64,000 nt of DNA from Paracoccus salipaludis (GTDB taxonomy: Bacteria > Pseudomonadota > Alphaproteobacteria > Rhodobacterales > Rhodobacteraceae): positions 62,001 through 126,000 of the forward strand of contig NZ_NSJZ01000005.1 in the NCBI RefSeq assembly GCF_002287065.1, read 5' to 3'. How positions within the stretch are numbered: position 1 is the stretch's first letter; each line of letters opens with the position of its first letter. A program made the position numbers and the translations under genes. This document shows, piece by piece, positions 43,764-52,326 of the stretch. The notes beneath the pieces are model-generated. The model was not told the origin of the DNA, did not search any database, and saw only the letters and a list, made by a program, of their open reading frames with translations.

Positions 43764-44611
43764 GCCTGACTTCCGCCCCGGCCGTCCGGGCGAGGGCCGT
43801 CCTTCCCGGCTTCCGCCTGACGCTCGGCACGACGGTCCTGTATCTGTCGATCATCGTGCTGATCCCGATCATCGCCCTGGTCCTGACCGGGGCGGGGATC
43901 GGGCCGGCGCGGCTGTGGGCGATCATCACGGCGCCGAGGACGCTTGCGTCCCTGCGCATCACGATCACGGCGGCGGCGGTGGCGACGATCATCAACGCCG
44001 CCTACGGGCTGCTGATGGCCTGGGTGCTGGTGCGCTACCGCTTTCCGGGGCGGCGGCTGCTGGACGCGCTGATGGACATTCCCTTCGCCCTGCCGACCGC
44101 CGTCGCGGGGCTGTCGCTGACGGCGCTTTATTCCGCGAACGGCTGGTTCGGGTCGGTGCTGGAGCCCCTGGGGCTGCAGGTCGTCTATACGCTGGGCGGC
44201 ATCGTGCTGGCGATGTCCTTCACCTCGATCCCCTTCGTCGTCCGCGCCGTCCAGCCGGTGCTGGAGGAACTGGACCCCGCGCTGGAACAGGCGGCCGCGA
44301 GCCTCGGGTCGCGCGGCTTCACCACCTTCCGGCGGGTGATCTTCCCGGCCATCATGCCGGCCTGGCTGGGGGGCGTCACGACATCCTTCGCGCGCTCGCT
44401 GGGCGAGTTCGGGGCGGTGGTCTTCATCGCGGGCAACCTGCCCTTCAAGACCGAGATCGCCTCGCTTCTCGCCTATATCCGGCTTGAGGAATACGACTAC
44501 GAGGGCGCCGCCGCCATCGCGCTGGTGCTGATGGTGCTGGCACTGGTGCTGCTGTTCGTCTCGAACATGGTGCAGCTGCGCGCGGCCCGCCACGGGGCGG
44601 TGACGGCATGA
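43760..44611 (+). CDS. cysT: Sulfate ABC transporter permease CysT
   Basis: A 283-residue inner-membrane permease with six helices. The EAA loop is visible as LEQAAASLGSRGFTTFRRVI, followed by a P(A)W motif and SFARSLGEFGAVVFIAGNLP, a CysT/CysU signature. It pairs with CysW. Start and stop overlap neighbours by ATGA, so the operon is tightly coupled. Confidence 0.92.
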   Translation: MSLTSAPAVRARAVLPGFRLTLGTTVLYLSIIVLIPIIALVLTGAGIGPARLWAIITAPRTLASLRITITAAAVATIINAAYGLLMAWVLVRYRFPGRRLLDALMDIPFALPTAVAGLSLTALYSANGWFGSVLEPLGLQVVYTLGGIVLAMSFTSIPFVVRAVQPVLEELDPALEQAAASLGSRGFTTFRRVIFPAIMPAWLGGVTTSFARSLGEFGAVVFIAGNLPFKTEIASLLAYIRLEEYDYEGAAAIALVLMVLALVLLFVSNMVQLRAARHGAVTA

Positions 44612-45399
44612 CGCGGGTTCTGCTGATCGGCGCGGCGGTCGTCCTGACGGCGATCATGGTCGTCGTGCCGCTGGTCTATATCTTCGTGCAGGCGCTGTCG
44701 GCGGGATGGGGGGCTTACGTTTCCAACATCCTCGACCCCGGCACGCTGCACGCGATCTGGCTGACCACGCTGGTCGCGGTGATCGTGGTGCCGGTGACGG
44801 TCGCCTTCGGCATCGCGGCCTCGTGGCTGCTGTCCAAGTTCACCTTCCGGGGACGGGGCCTGCTCATCACGATGATCGAACTGCCCTTCTCGATCTCGCC
44901 CATCATCGCGGGGATCTGCTACCTGCTGTTGTACGGGCGGCAGGGCTATCTGGGCGGCTGGCTTGCGCAGAACGACATCACGATCCTGTTCGCCCTCCCG
45001 GGCATCCTGATGGTGACGATGTTCGTCACGACCCCCTTCGTCGTGCGCGAGGTGCTGCCCCTGATGCAGGCGCAGGGGTCGGACCAGGAACAGGCCGCCG
45101 TCACGCTGGGGGCGGGCGGCTGGCAGGTGTTCCGGCGCGTGACCCTGCCCAACATCCGCTGGGCGCTGCTGTACGGGGCGGTGCTGACCACGGCCCGCGC
45201 CGTGGGCGAGTTCGGCGGCGTCGCCGTCGTGTCGGGCAGCATCCGGGGCAAGACCAACACCCTGCCCCTGCAGGTCGAACTGCTGTTCAACGACCTGAAC
45301 GTGGTCGGCGCCTTCGCCGCCGCCACCGTGCTGACGCTGATCGCGCTGGTGGTGCTGGTCGCCAAGACCGTGCTGGAACGACGCGCCGGACGGCACTGA
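44608..45399 (+). CDS. cysW: Sulfate ABC transporter permease CysW
   Basis: A 263-residue permease with six helices. QEQAAVTLGAGGWQVFRRVT is its EAA loop, and ARAVGEFGGVAVVSGSIRG is the matching CysW signature. FSISPIIAGICYLLLYGRQG fits the family. It is the last gene of the operon, whose transcript probably ends at the hairpin at 45732-45751. Confidence 0.92.
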   Translation: MTRVLLIGAAVVLTAIMVVVPLVYIFVQALSAGWGAYVSNILDPGTLHAIWLTTLVAVIVVPVTVAFGIAASWLLSKFTFRGRGLLITMIELPFSISPIIAGICYLLLYGRQGYLGGWLAQNDITILFALPGILMVTMFVTTPFVVREVLPLMQAQGSDQEQAAVTLGAGGWQVFRRVTLPNIRWALLYGAVLTTARAVGEFGGVAVVSGSIRGKTNTLPLQVELLFNDLNVVGAFAAATVLTLIALVVLVAKTVLERRAGRH

Positions 45400-45640
45400 C
45401 ACGACCGCAGATCGCCGGCCCGGCGACAGGCTTACCACTGCCGAGCATCCTGCTGCTGCCCTGGCGGCTGGGCCACGCGCCCTGCATCCGGGCATCGGGC
45501 GGCCATGAACCGCCCCTGATCCGGCTCGGGCCTCCTGCCGGCAGGCCGTGGCGGTCTCTCGCCCGCATCCAGCACTGCCGCCCCGATCCGTTGCCCTGCA
45601 CAGGGGCAGGCCCGTGCCCGCCACGCCCGTCCAGTGCCCA

Positions 45641-45685
45641 TCTTCTTCGTCCAAATATCCCGGGGGTGCGGGGGCTGGCCCCCGC
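45641..45685 (-). repeat. Intergenic hairpin plus ATATTTG element, copy C
   Basis: On the minus strand: a 7-bp stem GCGGGGG/CCCCCGC (45668-45685), then CCCCCGGGATATTTGGACGA and AGAAGA (ending at 45641). It matches copy B (29701-29744) in order, hairpin size and the GGGATATTTG core. Confidence 0.55.
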
Positions 45686-45731
45686 CCTTCGGGCGATCCG
45701 GAAGAATGCAGGCGCCCCCCTGAAACGAAAA

Positions 45732-45751
45732 CGCGCCCCCGAAGGGGCGCG
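45732..45751. terminator. Bidirectional terminator between cysW and petC
   Basis: A perfect 8-bp stem, CGCGCCCC (45732-45739) and GGGGCGCG (45744-45751), with a CGAA loop, flanked by AAA on the left and CTTGTTT on the right. It can serve both convergent operons. Confidence 0.75.
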
Positions 45752-45776
45752 CTTGTTTCACCGGGGGCGGGCTGGC

Positions 45777-47567
45777 TCAGAAGCCGTCGCCGGGCACGTC
45801 CTTGCGGTGCTTGATCGGCCACCACAGGCGCTTGTTGGTCAGGTACAGCAGCACCGACAGCACGATCAGGAACAGCACCGAGACAAGACCCGCCTGCTTG
45901 CGCGCCATCATCTTCGGCTCGGCCGTCCACATCAGGAAGGCCGAGATGTCCTTGGCCAGGCTGTGCAGGTCGGTGGGCGAGCCGTCCTCGAAGGTCACGG
46001 CATCGTCCGACAGGGGCGGCGCCATCGAGATCCAGCCGCCGGGGAAGGCGGTGTTCTCGTAAAGCACGCTTCCCGCCTGCTCCTTCTCGTTGCCGGTATA
46101 GCCGGTCAGGATCGAGTAGATGTACTCGGGCCCGCCCATGCCGTTGACCAGCTGGCTGAGGCCGGTGCCGTAGGGGCCGTGGAAGCCGGCACGCGCCTTG
46201 GCCATCAGCGACAGGTCAGGACCCATCCCCTGGCCCACGATCTGGGGGAAGTGGTCGGTCGGGACGCGCGGACGCTCCTCGCCCGTCTCGGCGTCAACGA
46301 CGCTGAGCTGCGCGGCATAGGCGCGGACCTGGTCCTCGGGCAGGCCGGGGCCGCCATGATCGGACAGGGTGCGCAGCGGCACCTGCTTCATCCCGTGGCA
46401 ACCCGAGCAGACCTCGGTGTAGATCTGCAAGCCGCGCTGCAGCTGGAACTGGTCGTATTTCCCGAACGGCCCCTCGAAGCTGTAGGCGACGTCGTGGATC
46501 TCCTGGTGATGCACGGCCGCGCCGCCATCGGCAGCGACGCCGTGATCGGCGGGAACCTCGCCCTCGGCCCCTTCTGCGCCCTCGGTCTCGGTCGCGGCGG
46601 CGGTATCGACCGGCGCGCTTTCGGCCTGGGCCTCGTCGGGGTTCTGGATCGCGGCCGGGGCCTCGTCGCCCGGGGCGACCTCCAGCCCGGCATCGGCGCC
46701 GGCTTCAGCCTCGGCACCGGCTTCCGGCGCGGCCGCGGCATCCGCTCCGGCCGCGGGGGCGGCCTCGCCGGTCGCCTCGGACTGCGGATCGGCGGTGCTG
46801 CCCTCGGCCGGAGAGGCCGGGACGTCGGTGTCCGGCGCATCCGCCTCGACCGCACCCTCGGCGGCGGGGACGGGGGCGGCGGCCTGTGCCTCGGTCGCCT
46901 CGTCGGGCAGGCCGAAGCTCGGCGCGGCCGGAGGCTCGCCCGGCTCGGCGGTGGGGGTCGGGGTGATGACATCGGCGCTGCGATCCTCGACCACCTCCGG
47001 CTCGGCGCCGGTCGGCTCGGGGATGTCCGCGGCGGGCGCGGGCTGGTCGGGCGTCGCGCGCTCGTCGGCCGTGGCGTCGGCCTCGGGATTGGCGGGGGTC
47101 GAGGTCGGGCCGTCGGTCGCGCCGCCGGCATCCTCGTCGCCCACGTCCGCGCCCGAGGGCGCGCCGCCGCCCGGCGTCACGCCGGTCGTGTCGGCGGGCT
47201 CACCGGTCATTTCGCCCTGGCCGATCTGGCCGGTGCTGCCCGCGCGGGGCTGGCCCACGCGCTGCTGCACGGGACCGGTGCCGGTGGTGTCCATCGGCGC
47301 CGAGGTGCTGGGCAGGTCCGGGGTGCCGCCGGTGAAGCCGATGTCGGGCGGCTGCGGGGCGACGCCCTCGGGCCGCGGCACGGCGCCGTTCGTTTCGACC
47401 GTGCTGGTGCCGTCGGAGTCGCGGGTGACGGTGGTGCCCGGCCCCGCGGGGGCCGGCGCCTCGGTGCCGGGCTCGTTCAGCGGCACCGTCATGGTCGTCT
47501 GGGCATTCGCCGCCATCCCGAGGGACAGGGCCGCGACCGCCGTGAGCGTGACGTTTCTCAGGGACAT
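45777..47567 (-). CDS. petC: Cytochrome c1 with a long acidic N-terminal insertion
   Basis: A 596-residue cytochrome c1 subunit of the bc1 complex. A signal peptide (residues 1-22) is followed by about 330 residues of Ala/Pro/Glu/Asp/Gly-rich low-complexity sequence with almost no aromatic or Cys residues. The normal haem domain starts near residue 358: CSGCH at 387-391, the Met ligand near 515 (ISMAPPL), and a C-terminal anchor helix at about 559-577 with a basic cytosolic end. Paracoccus cytochrome c1 is known for an acidic insertion here; this one is exceptionally long. It lies 12 bp after petB. Confidence 0.95.
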   Translation of the reverse strand: MSLRNVTLTAVAALSLGMAANAQTTMTVPLNEPGTEAPAPAGPGTTVTRDSDGTSTVETNGAVPRPEGVAPQPPDIGFTGGTPDLPSTSAPMDTTGTGPVQQRVGQPRAGSTGQIGQGEMTGEPADTTGVTPGGGAPSGADVGDEDAGGATDGPTSTPANPEADATADERATPDQPAPAADIPEPTGAEPEVVEDRSADVITPTPTAEPGEPPAAPSFGLPDEATEAQAAAPVPAAEGAVEADAPDTDVPASPAEGSTADPQSEATGEAAPAAGADAAAAPEAGAEAEAGADAGLEVAPGDEAPAAIQNPDEAQAESAPVDTAAATETEGAEGAEGEVPADHGVAADGGAAVHHQEIHDVAYSFEGPFGKYDQFQLQRGLQIYTEVCSGCHGMKQVPLRTLSDHGGPGLPEDQVRAYAAQLSVVDAETGEERPRVPTDHFPQIVGQGMGPDLSLMAKARAGFHGPYGTGLSQLVNGMGGPEYIYSILTGYTGNEKEQAGSVLYENTAFPGGWISMAPPLSDDAVTFEDGSPTDLHSLAKDISAFLMWTAEPKMMARKQAGLVSVLFLIVLSVLLYLTNKRLWWPIKHRKDVPGDGF

Positions 47568-47579
47568 TCGCGCCTCTCC

Positions 47580-48905
47580 TTACTCGGCGGGGGTGGTCAG
47601 ACGCTCGTAATGAGCGTTCCAGTCTTCTTCGATGGTGTTCGGGATCGGCGACGGCCGTTCCATCACGCCGAGCAGCGGCAGGATCACCAGGAAGTAGGCG
47701 AACCAGTAGGTGGCGCCGGCCAGCGCGATATAGGGGTAGATCCCTTCCGCCGGCATCGCCCCCGCCCAGGTCAGGACGACGAAGTCGACCGCCAGGATCC
47801 AGAACCACCACTTGAAGGACGGCCGGTAGCGGCCCGAACGGACCCGGCTGGTGTCAAGCCAGGGCACCAGCGCCATCACGATGATCGCGCCGAACATCGC
47901 CAGCACGCCGAAGAACTTGGCGTCCACGATGCCGAAGGTCAGCCAGTTGACGGCCATCACCACCCAGACGTCGGCAGTGAAGGCGCGCAGGATCGCGTAG
48001 AAGGGCAGGAAGTACCATTCGGGCACGATATGCGCGGGCGTCGCCAGCGGGTTCGCCTCGATGTAGTTGTCGGGGTGGCCGAGGTAGTTCGGCATGAAGC
48101 CCACGACGGCGAAGAAGATCACCAGGATGGCGACCAGCGCCAGCAGGTCCTTGATCACGAAGTAGGGCCAGAACGGAACGGTGTCGCGGTCGGCTTCCTC
48201 GCGCGAGGTGCGGCGCACCTCGATCCCCGTGGGGTTGTTGTTGCCGGTCGTGTGGAAGGCCCAGAAGTGGACGATCACAAGCGCGGCGATGAGGAAGGGC
48301 AGCAGGTAGTGCAGCGAGAAGAAGCGGTTCAGCGTGGCGTTGTCCACGGCCGGGCCGCCCAGCAGCCAGGTCTGGATCGTCGCGCCGATGCCCGGGATCG
48401 CCCCGAACAGGCCCGTGATCACGGTCGCGCCCCAGAAGGACATCTGGCCCCAGGGCAGCACGTAGCCCATGAAGGCGGTCGCCATCATCAGGACGAAGAT
48501 CAGGATGCCGATGATATAGGTGATCTCGCGCGGCGGCTTGTAGCTGCCGTAGTAAAGGTTGCGGAAGATGTGCAGGTAGACCGCGAAGAAGAACAGCGAG
48601 GCGCCGTTCGCGTGCAGGTAGCGCAGGAAATGGCCGCCGTTCACGTCGCGCATGATGTGCTCGACCGAGCGGAAGGCCAGGTCCACGTGAGGCGTGTAGT
48701 GCATCGCCAGGACGATGCCGGTGACGATCTGCATCACGAGGCAGACGGTCAGCACGATCCCCCAGATCCACATCCAGTTCAGGTTCTTGGGCGTGGGAAG
48801 GGTGGTGAAATCGACGATCAGCCGGACGATCGGCAGGCGCCGGTCGATCCAGCGCTCGGCCGAGGTCCTGGGTTCATAGTCATCGGTCGGAATACCGGCG
48901 GACAT
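47580..48905 (-). CDS. petB: Cytochrome b of the bc1 complex
   Basis: A 441-residue, eight-helix cytochrome b holding both b haems. The helix-B and D His pairs occur in LAMHYTPHV and [20 protein letters not shown] (first His of each pair), and in [20 protein letters not shown]. The Qo-site motif is [14 protein letters not shown] (PEWY), and [20 protein letters not shown] is typical. GAGGAG stands 7 nt before the ATG. It is the middle gene of petABC (fbcFBC). Confidence 0.97.
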   Translation of the reverse strand: MSAGIPTDDYEPRTSAERWIDRRLPIVRLIVDFTTLPTPKNLNWMWIWGIVLTVCLVMQIVTGIVLAMHYTPHVDLAFRSVEHIMRDVNGGHFLRYLHANGASLFFFAVYLHIFRNLYYGSYKPPREITYIIGILIFVLMMATAFMGYVLPWGQMSFWGATVITGLFGAIPGIGATIQTWLLGGPAVDNATLNRFFSLHYLLPFLIAALVIVHFWAFHTTGNNNPTGIEVRRTSREEADRDTVPFWPYFVIKDLLALVAILVIFFAVVGFMPNYLGHPDNYIEANPLATPAHIVPEWYFLPFYAILRAFTADVWVVMAVNWLTFGIVDAKFFGVLAMFGAIIVMALVPWLDTSRVRSGRYRPSFKWWFWILAVDFVVLTWAGAMPAEGIYPYIALAGATYWFAYFLVILPLLGVMERPSPIPNTIEEDWNAHYERLTTPAE

Positions 48906-48916
48906 GCTCGCGCTCC

Positions 48917-49489
48917 TCAGCCCAGCTTGATGGTGGTGTCGTCCGTGAAGGACGCGACCGGGATATGCAGGTTCTGCGGCGCAGGCCCGCGGCGGATGCG
49001 TCCCGAGGCGTCGTAATGCGACCCGTGGCAGGGGCAGAACCAGCCGCCGAAGTCGCCCGCCCCGTCGCCGATCGGCACGCAGCCCAGGTGGGTGCAGACG
49101 CCGATCTGGACCAGCCAGCGGCCTTCCTCGTCCAGGGTGCGGTTCTGGTCGGCGGCGCTGGTGTCGGGCTTGTTGGCGTTCTGCGACTGCGTGTCGATCA
49201 GGGCCGCCCCGTCATCGGCGCGCGCGCGCTCGATTTCCTCGGCGGTGCGGTGGCGGATGAAGACCGGCTTGCCCAGCCATTTCACGGTGAGCTGCGTGCC
49301 TTCGGCGACGCCGCTGATGTCCACCTGGATCGAGGACAGCGCCTGCACGTCGGCCGACGGGTTCATCTGGTTGATGAGGGTCCAGGCGGCTGCCCCGGCC
49401 GCAACGGCGCCGGCACCGGCGGTCGCGTAATAGAGGAAGTCCCTCCGGGTGGCGCCGTGGTCTCCTGCGTGGTCTTCAGCGTGGGACAC
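48917..49489 (-). CDS. petA: Rieske iron-sulfur subunit of the bc1 complex
   Basis: A 190-residue Rieske protein. The start is GTG at 49489 ([20 protein letters not shown]), with GGAG 7 nt upstream. The RRDF Tat motif precedes a single membrane helix. The [2Fe-2S] ligands are in [10 protein letters not shown] and CPCHGSHYD. As I remember it, the N-terminus and length match Paracoccus denitrificans FbcF closely. It is the first gene of the operon. Confidence 0.96.
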   Translation of the reverse strand: MSHAEDHAGDHGATRRDFLYYATAGAGAVAAGAAAWTLINQMNPSADVQALSSIQVDISGVAEGTQLTVKWLGKPVFIRHRTAEEIERARADDGAALIDTQSQNANKPDTSAADQNRTLDEEGRWLVQIGVCTHLGCVPIGDGAGDFGGWFCPCHGSHYDASGRIRRGPAPQNLHIPVASFTDDTTIKLG

Positions 49490-49573
49490 GGTCAATCTCC
49501 AATTCGGGGCCGACCTGCGGGCCGGGCCGATACGACAGGTCGGGCCGTCCATGGGACAGCCCTCGCAGCGGCG

Positions 49574-49602
49574 GTTCTAGCGGCACGGATTGCGCCCGTC
49601 CA
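49574..49602 (-). promoter_or_regulatory. Candidate petABC promoter
   Basis: On the minus strand, TGGACG (49602-49597) and TAGAAC (49579-49574) are 17 nt apart, giving a leader of about 80 nt before the petA GTG. Both boxes match consensus at four of six bases. Confidence 0.3.
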
Positions 49603-49685
49603 GCCGCCAGCCGGTTCCGGGCTGACGCATTTGGCCGCATGTGTGGGATTTGTGACGTCCGGGGAAGCGGGGCCGTGGCCCCGGA

Positions 49686-50609
49686 TCACAGGCATCCGAC
49701 CCATTCGTCCGGCAGGCGGTAGGCGGAGGACCTGCCGCGCTTCCACAGGACGCGTCCGCCGTGCCGGGCGTAAAGCTCCATCTGCCGAATCGAGAACCGC
49801 CGCCGGTCGGCAAGGCGCAGGTCGGGACAGGGGGAGGCCTCGATGTCGGCGATCGCCTGGGCCAGGTGGCCCTCGCGATCCGTCCATGTCCCGATTCGGT
49901 GTCCGCTGCCCGCGGCATCGAAGCGGGCCACGGTTTCGCTGCGCTGCCTGCTGACCCGCAGGCCATGATCCTTGTCGGCAAAGCGCAGGTGCAGCAGCAT
50001 CAGGTTGGGGTCGATCTGCATCGGCTGATCCCTCAGCCGGTGCTGGTTGCCCCCTTTCCGCGGCGGCCGGCGGAAGATGCAGGGCTTGGAATAGGCGACA
50101 TGCATGAAGCCGTGGCGGCGCTGCGCGGTGATCGGACGGGTCCAGTCCAGGGCGCCCGGCTCTACGCTGGGGCGGTGGACGAGGTCGAAGCCCAGGGGCG
50201 ACAGGGCCACCCCCTGCAGGTCCGCGTTGTCCAGGTAGCCGGCCAGATCACGCGCCGGCGCGCAGTCGGGCGCCGCAACAAGGAACTCGTCCGTGTCCAG
50301 CACGACGATGTGGCGGTAATAGCCCAGAAGACCCGCGACAAGGCCGAAGAACATCGCCACGCGCCGCGGCTCGAAGTCGCGGCCCTCGGGGTCATAGGGC
50401 AGGACGATCTGCGAGCAGCCCTGCGCCAGCCCGGAGATCCGAGGGTCGGAACCATGGGCCACGATGTGCAGGGCCTCGCGCGTGCCGGCCAGCGCGCCAT
50501 GATGGCTGATCCAGCGCGCCAGCATCTCGTGGTCGCCGCGCACCATCGTGACGGAGGCCAGCGCGCGGCGGCTGGTGTCGGGCGCGCTGGACGCGGCCCC
50601 GTCCGTCAA
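49686..50609 (-). CDS. Glycosyltransferase family 2-like protein
   Basis: A 307-residue protein of the Glyco_tranf_2_4 type. It begins with an ALASVTMVRGDHEMLARWIS stretch (the family's (V)xNExxxLxEWxxHH region), has GYYRHIVVLDTDEFLV with a DxD-like metal motif, and later NLMLLHLRFADKDH. No signal peptide or membrane helix. The TTG start overlaps the MORN gene's stop as TTGA, so the two are coupled. The acceptor is unknown; linkage to an exported MORN protein suggests envelope glycans. Confidence 0.75.
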   Translation of the reverse strand: MTDGAASSAPDTSRRALASVTMVRGDHEMLARWISHHGALAGTREALHIVAHGSDPRISGLAQGCSQIVLPYDPEGRDFEPRRVAMFFGLVAGLLGYYRHIVVLDTDEFLVAAPDCAPARDLAGYLDNADLQGVALSPLGFDLVHRPSVEPGALDWTRPITAQRRHGFMHVAYSKPCIFRRPPRKGGNQHRLRDQPMQIDPNLMLLHLRFADKDHGLRVSRQRSETVARFDAAGSGHRIGTWTDREGHLAQAIADIEASPCPDLRLADRRRFSIRQMELYARHGGRVLWKRGRSSAYRLPDEWVGCL

Positions 50610-52168
50610 CCGCGCGGGTCCTCGCCTGCCGGGGCCGCGCCGCCCTCGGTCGGCGGAGCCGGGACGGCACCTTCGGCGGCGGGCCCGCCCGCTGCCGGCG
50701 GGGTCTGGGCCGCGCCCTCGCTTGAGGGATCGGCAGGCAGCGCCGCCGAGGGGGCCGCGCCCGCGTCGCCTTCCGAGGCCAGCCGGTCGTCCTGCCACTG
50801 CCCTTCGGCCACGCGGCCGCTGGCATAGCGCATGACGCCCATGCCCTGCCGCTTGCCGCCGACGAAGCTGCCCTCGTAGACGTCGCCGTTGGCATAGGTC
50901 GCGACGCCCTGCCCGTCGATCTCACCGGCCTTCCAGCCGCCCTCGTAGCGGAAGCCGTCGGGCGTCATCAGCACGCCCTGCCCTTCGCGCAGGCCCTTCA
51001 CGAAGCCGCCGCGATAGGTGGTGCCGTCGGGATAGGTGGCCGCGCCCTCGCCGTGGCGCTGGCCGTCCTTCCAGGCGCCCGTGTAGACATAGCCGTCCGG
51101 GTGCGACATGGTGCCCAGCCCGTCGTTCTTCGCGTCCTTGAAGCCGCCCTCGTAGCTGAGGCCGTTGGCATAGGTCGCCTTGCCCTGCCCCTGGATGACG
51201 CCAAGGGCCCAGTCGCCCTCGTAGGCCGCGCCGTCGGGATAGGTGATCTTGCCCTTGCCGTCCGGCTGGTCGGCCTTGAGCGTGCCTTCGTAAACCGAGC
51301 CGTCGGGATACTGTATGCGGCCCTGGCCTTCCATCCGGCCGTCCACCCAGTCGCCGTCATAAAGATAGCCGTCCGTGCCGGTGAAGACGCCGGCGCCGTG
51401 GCGCTTGTCGGCGCGGAAGCCGCCCTCGTAGACGTCGCCGTTCACATAGGTCGCGCGGCCCTGGCCCTCGCGCCGGTTGGCGACCATGGTGCCCTCGTAG
51501 ATGTCGCCCGAGGGCTGCACGAGCCGCCCCTGCCCCGACATCTGGCCCGCCGCCCAGACGCCTTCGTAGGACAGCCCGTCCGGCATGGTCAGCTTGCCCT
51601 GGCCCGCGCGCATCCCCGCCAGCATCCCGCCTTCGTAGACCGACCCGTCGGGATAGGTGATCCTGCCCTTTCCTTCGCGCACGCCATGCACCCAGTCGCC
51701 GTCATAGCGGTAGCCGTCGGGCTGGCTCAGCAGCCCCTTGCCGTGGTGCAGCGCCTTCTCGAACCCGCCCTCGTAGGTCGAGCCGTTGGCATAGGTCGCG
51801 CGGCCCTGGCCGGTGATCTCGCCCCCGACCCAGTCGCCTTCATAGGTGCCGCCGTCGGCATAGGTGATCTTGCCCTTGCCGTGGGGCTTTCCGTTCTCGA
51901 ACTGGCCCTCGTAGACCGAGCCGTTGGGATAGGTCGCGCGGCCCATGCCCCGGACCTCTCCGTCCACCCAGTCGCCTTCGTAGCGATAGCCCGAGGGCAG
52001 CGTGTAGGTGCCGCGCCCGTGCTGCAGGCCGTTGCGGAAGGTGCCTTCGTAGACGCCGCCATCGTCATACTGCTTGGTCACCACGGCGGCCGCCTGCGCA
52101 TGGGCGGAAGGGACGCCCAGGGGGATCGCCAGACCGGCAAGCGCCGCGAGGAGGATTGCGGGTTTCAT
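50606..52168 (-). CDS. Exported MORN-repeat protein
   Basis: A 520-residue periplasmic or secreted protein. A signal peptide (cleaved near AHAQ, residue 26) is followed by 18 full MORN repeats and a partial one, each 23 residues with the core YEGxxxxGxxxGxGxxxYPxG. A Pro/Ala/Glu-rich tail of about 65 residues ends it. The repeats fall in blocks of four (see findings). MORN arrays form extended beta-hairpin rods that bind lipids or proteins. Its stop overlaps the glycosyltransferase start. Confidence 0.92.
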   Translation of the reverse strand: MKPAILLAALAGLAIPLGVPSAHAQAAAVVTKQYDDGGVYEGTFRNGLQHGRGTYTLPSGYRYEGDWVDGEVRGMGRATYPNGSVYEGQFENGKPHGKGKITYADGGTYEGDWVGGEITGQGRATYANGSTYEGGFEKALHHGKGLLSQPDGYRYDGDWVHGVREGKGRITYPDGSVYEGGMLAGMRAGQGKLTMPDGLSYEGVWAAGQMSGQGRLVQPSGDIYEGTMVANRREGQGRATYVNGDVYEGGFRADKRHGAGVFTGTDGYLYDGDWVDGRMEGQGRIQYPDGSVYEGTLKADQPDGKGKITYPDGAAYEGDWALGVIQGQGKATYANGLSYEGGFKDAKNDGLGTMSHPDGYVYTGAWKDGQRHGEGAATYPDGTTYRGGFVKGLREGQGVLMTPDGFRYEGGWKAGEIDGQGVATYANGDVYEGSFVGGKRQGMGVMRYASGRVAEGQWQDDRLASEGDAGAAPSAALPADPSSEGAAQTPPAAGGPAAEGAVPAPPTEGGAAPAGEDPRG

Positions 52169-52326
52169 CGCCTCAAGCCTTTCGTGGTCGCGGGTCTGCC
52201 GCCCGCTGTTCGGCGCCGGTCTAGCGCAGCCCGGGCCGCCGCGCAAAGCCCGAGACCGTGAGCGGGCGTCTTCCCCTTGCCCGGTCCCCGCCCTATCGTC
52301 GCGGGAAACCGACCGGAGACCCCGCG

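Larger units (their letters stand above)
45400..45776. other. Convergent intergenic region between cysW and petC
   Basis: 377 bp without a gene I can support. It contains ATATTTG element copy C with its hairpin (45641-45685) and a strong bidirectional terminator (45732-45751). The left 240 bp hold nothing I recognise. Confidence 0.6.

Noticed and set aside
44706..49016. 1436-codon open frame antisense to petABC
   Set aside because: The complementary strand carries unmistakable cytochrome b, c1 and Rieske motifs; the antisense product is Gly/Arg/His-rich with no domain.
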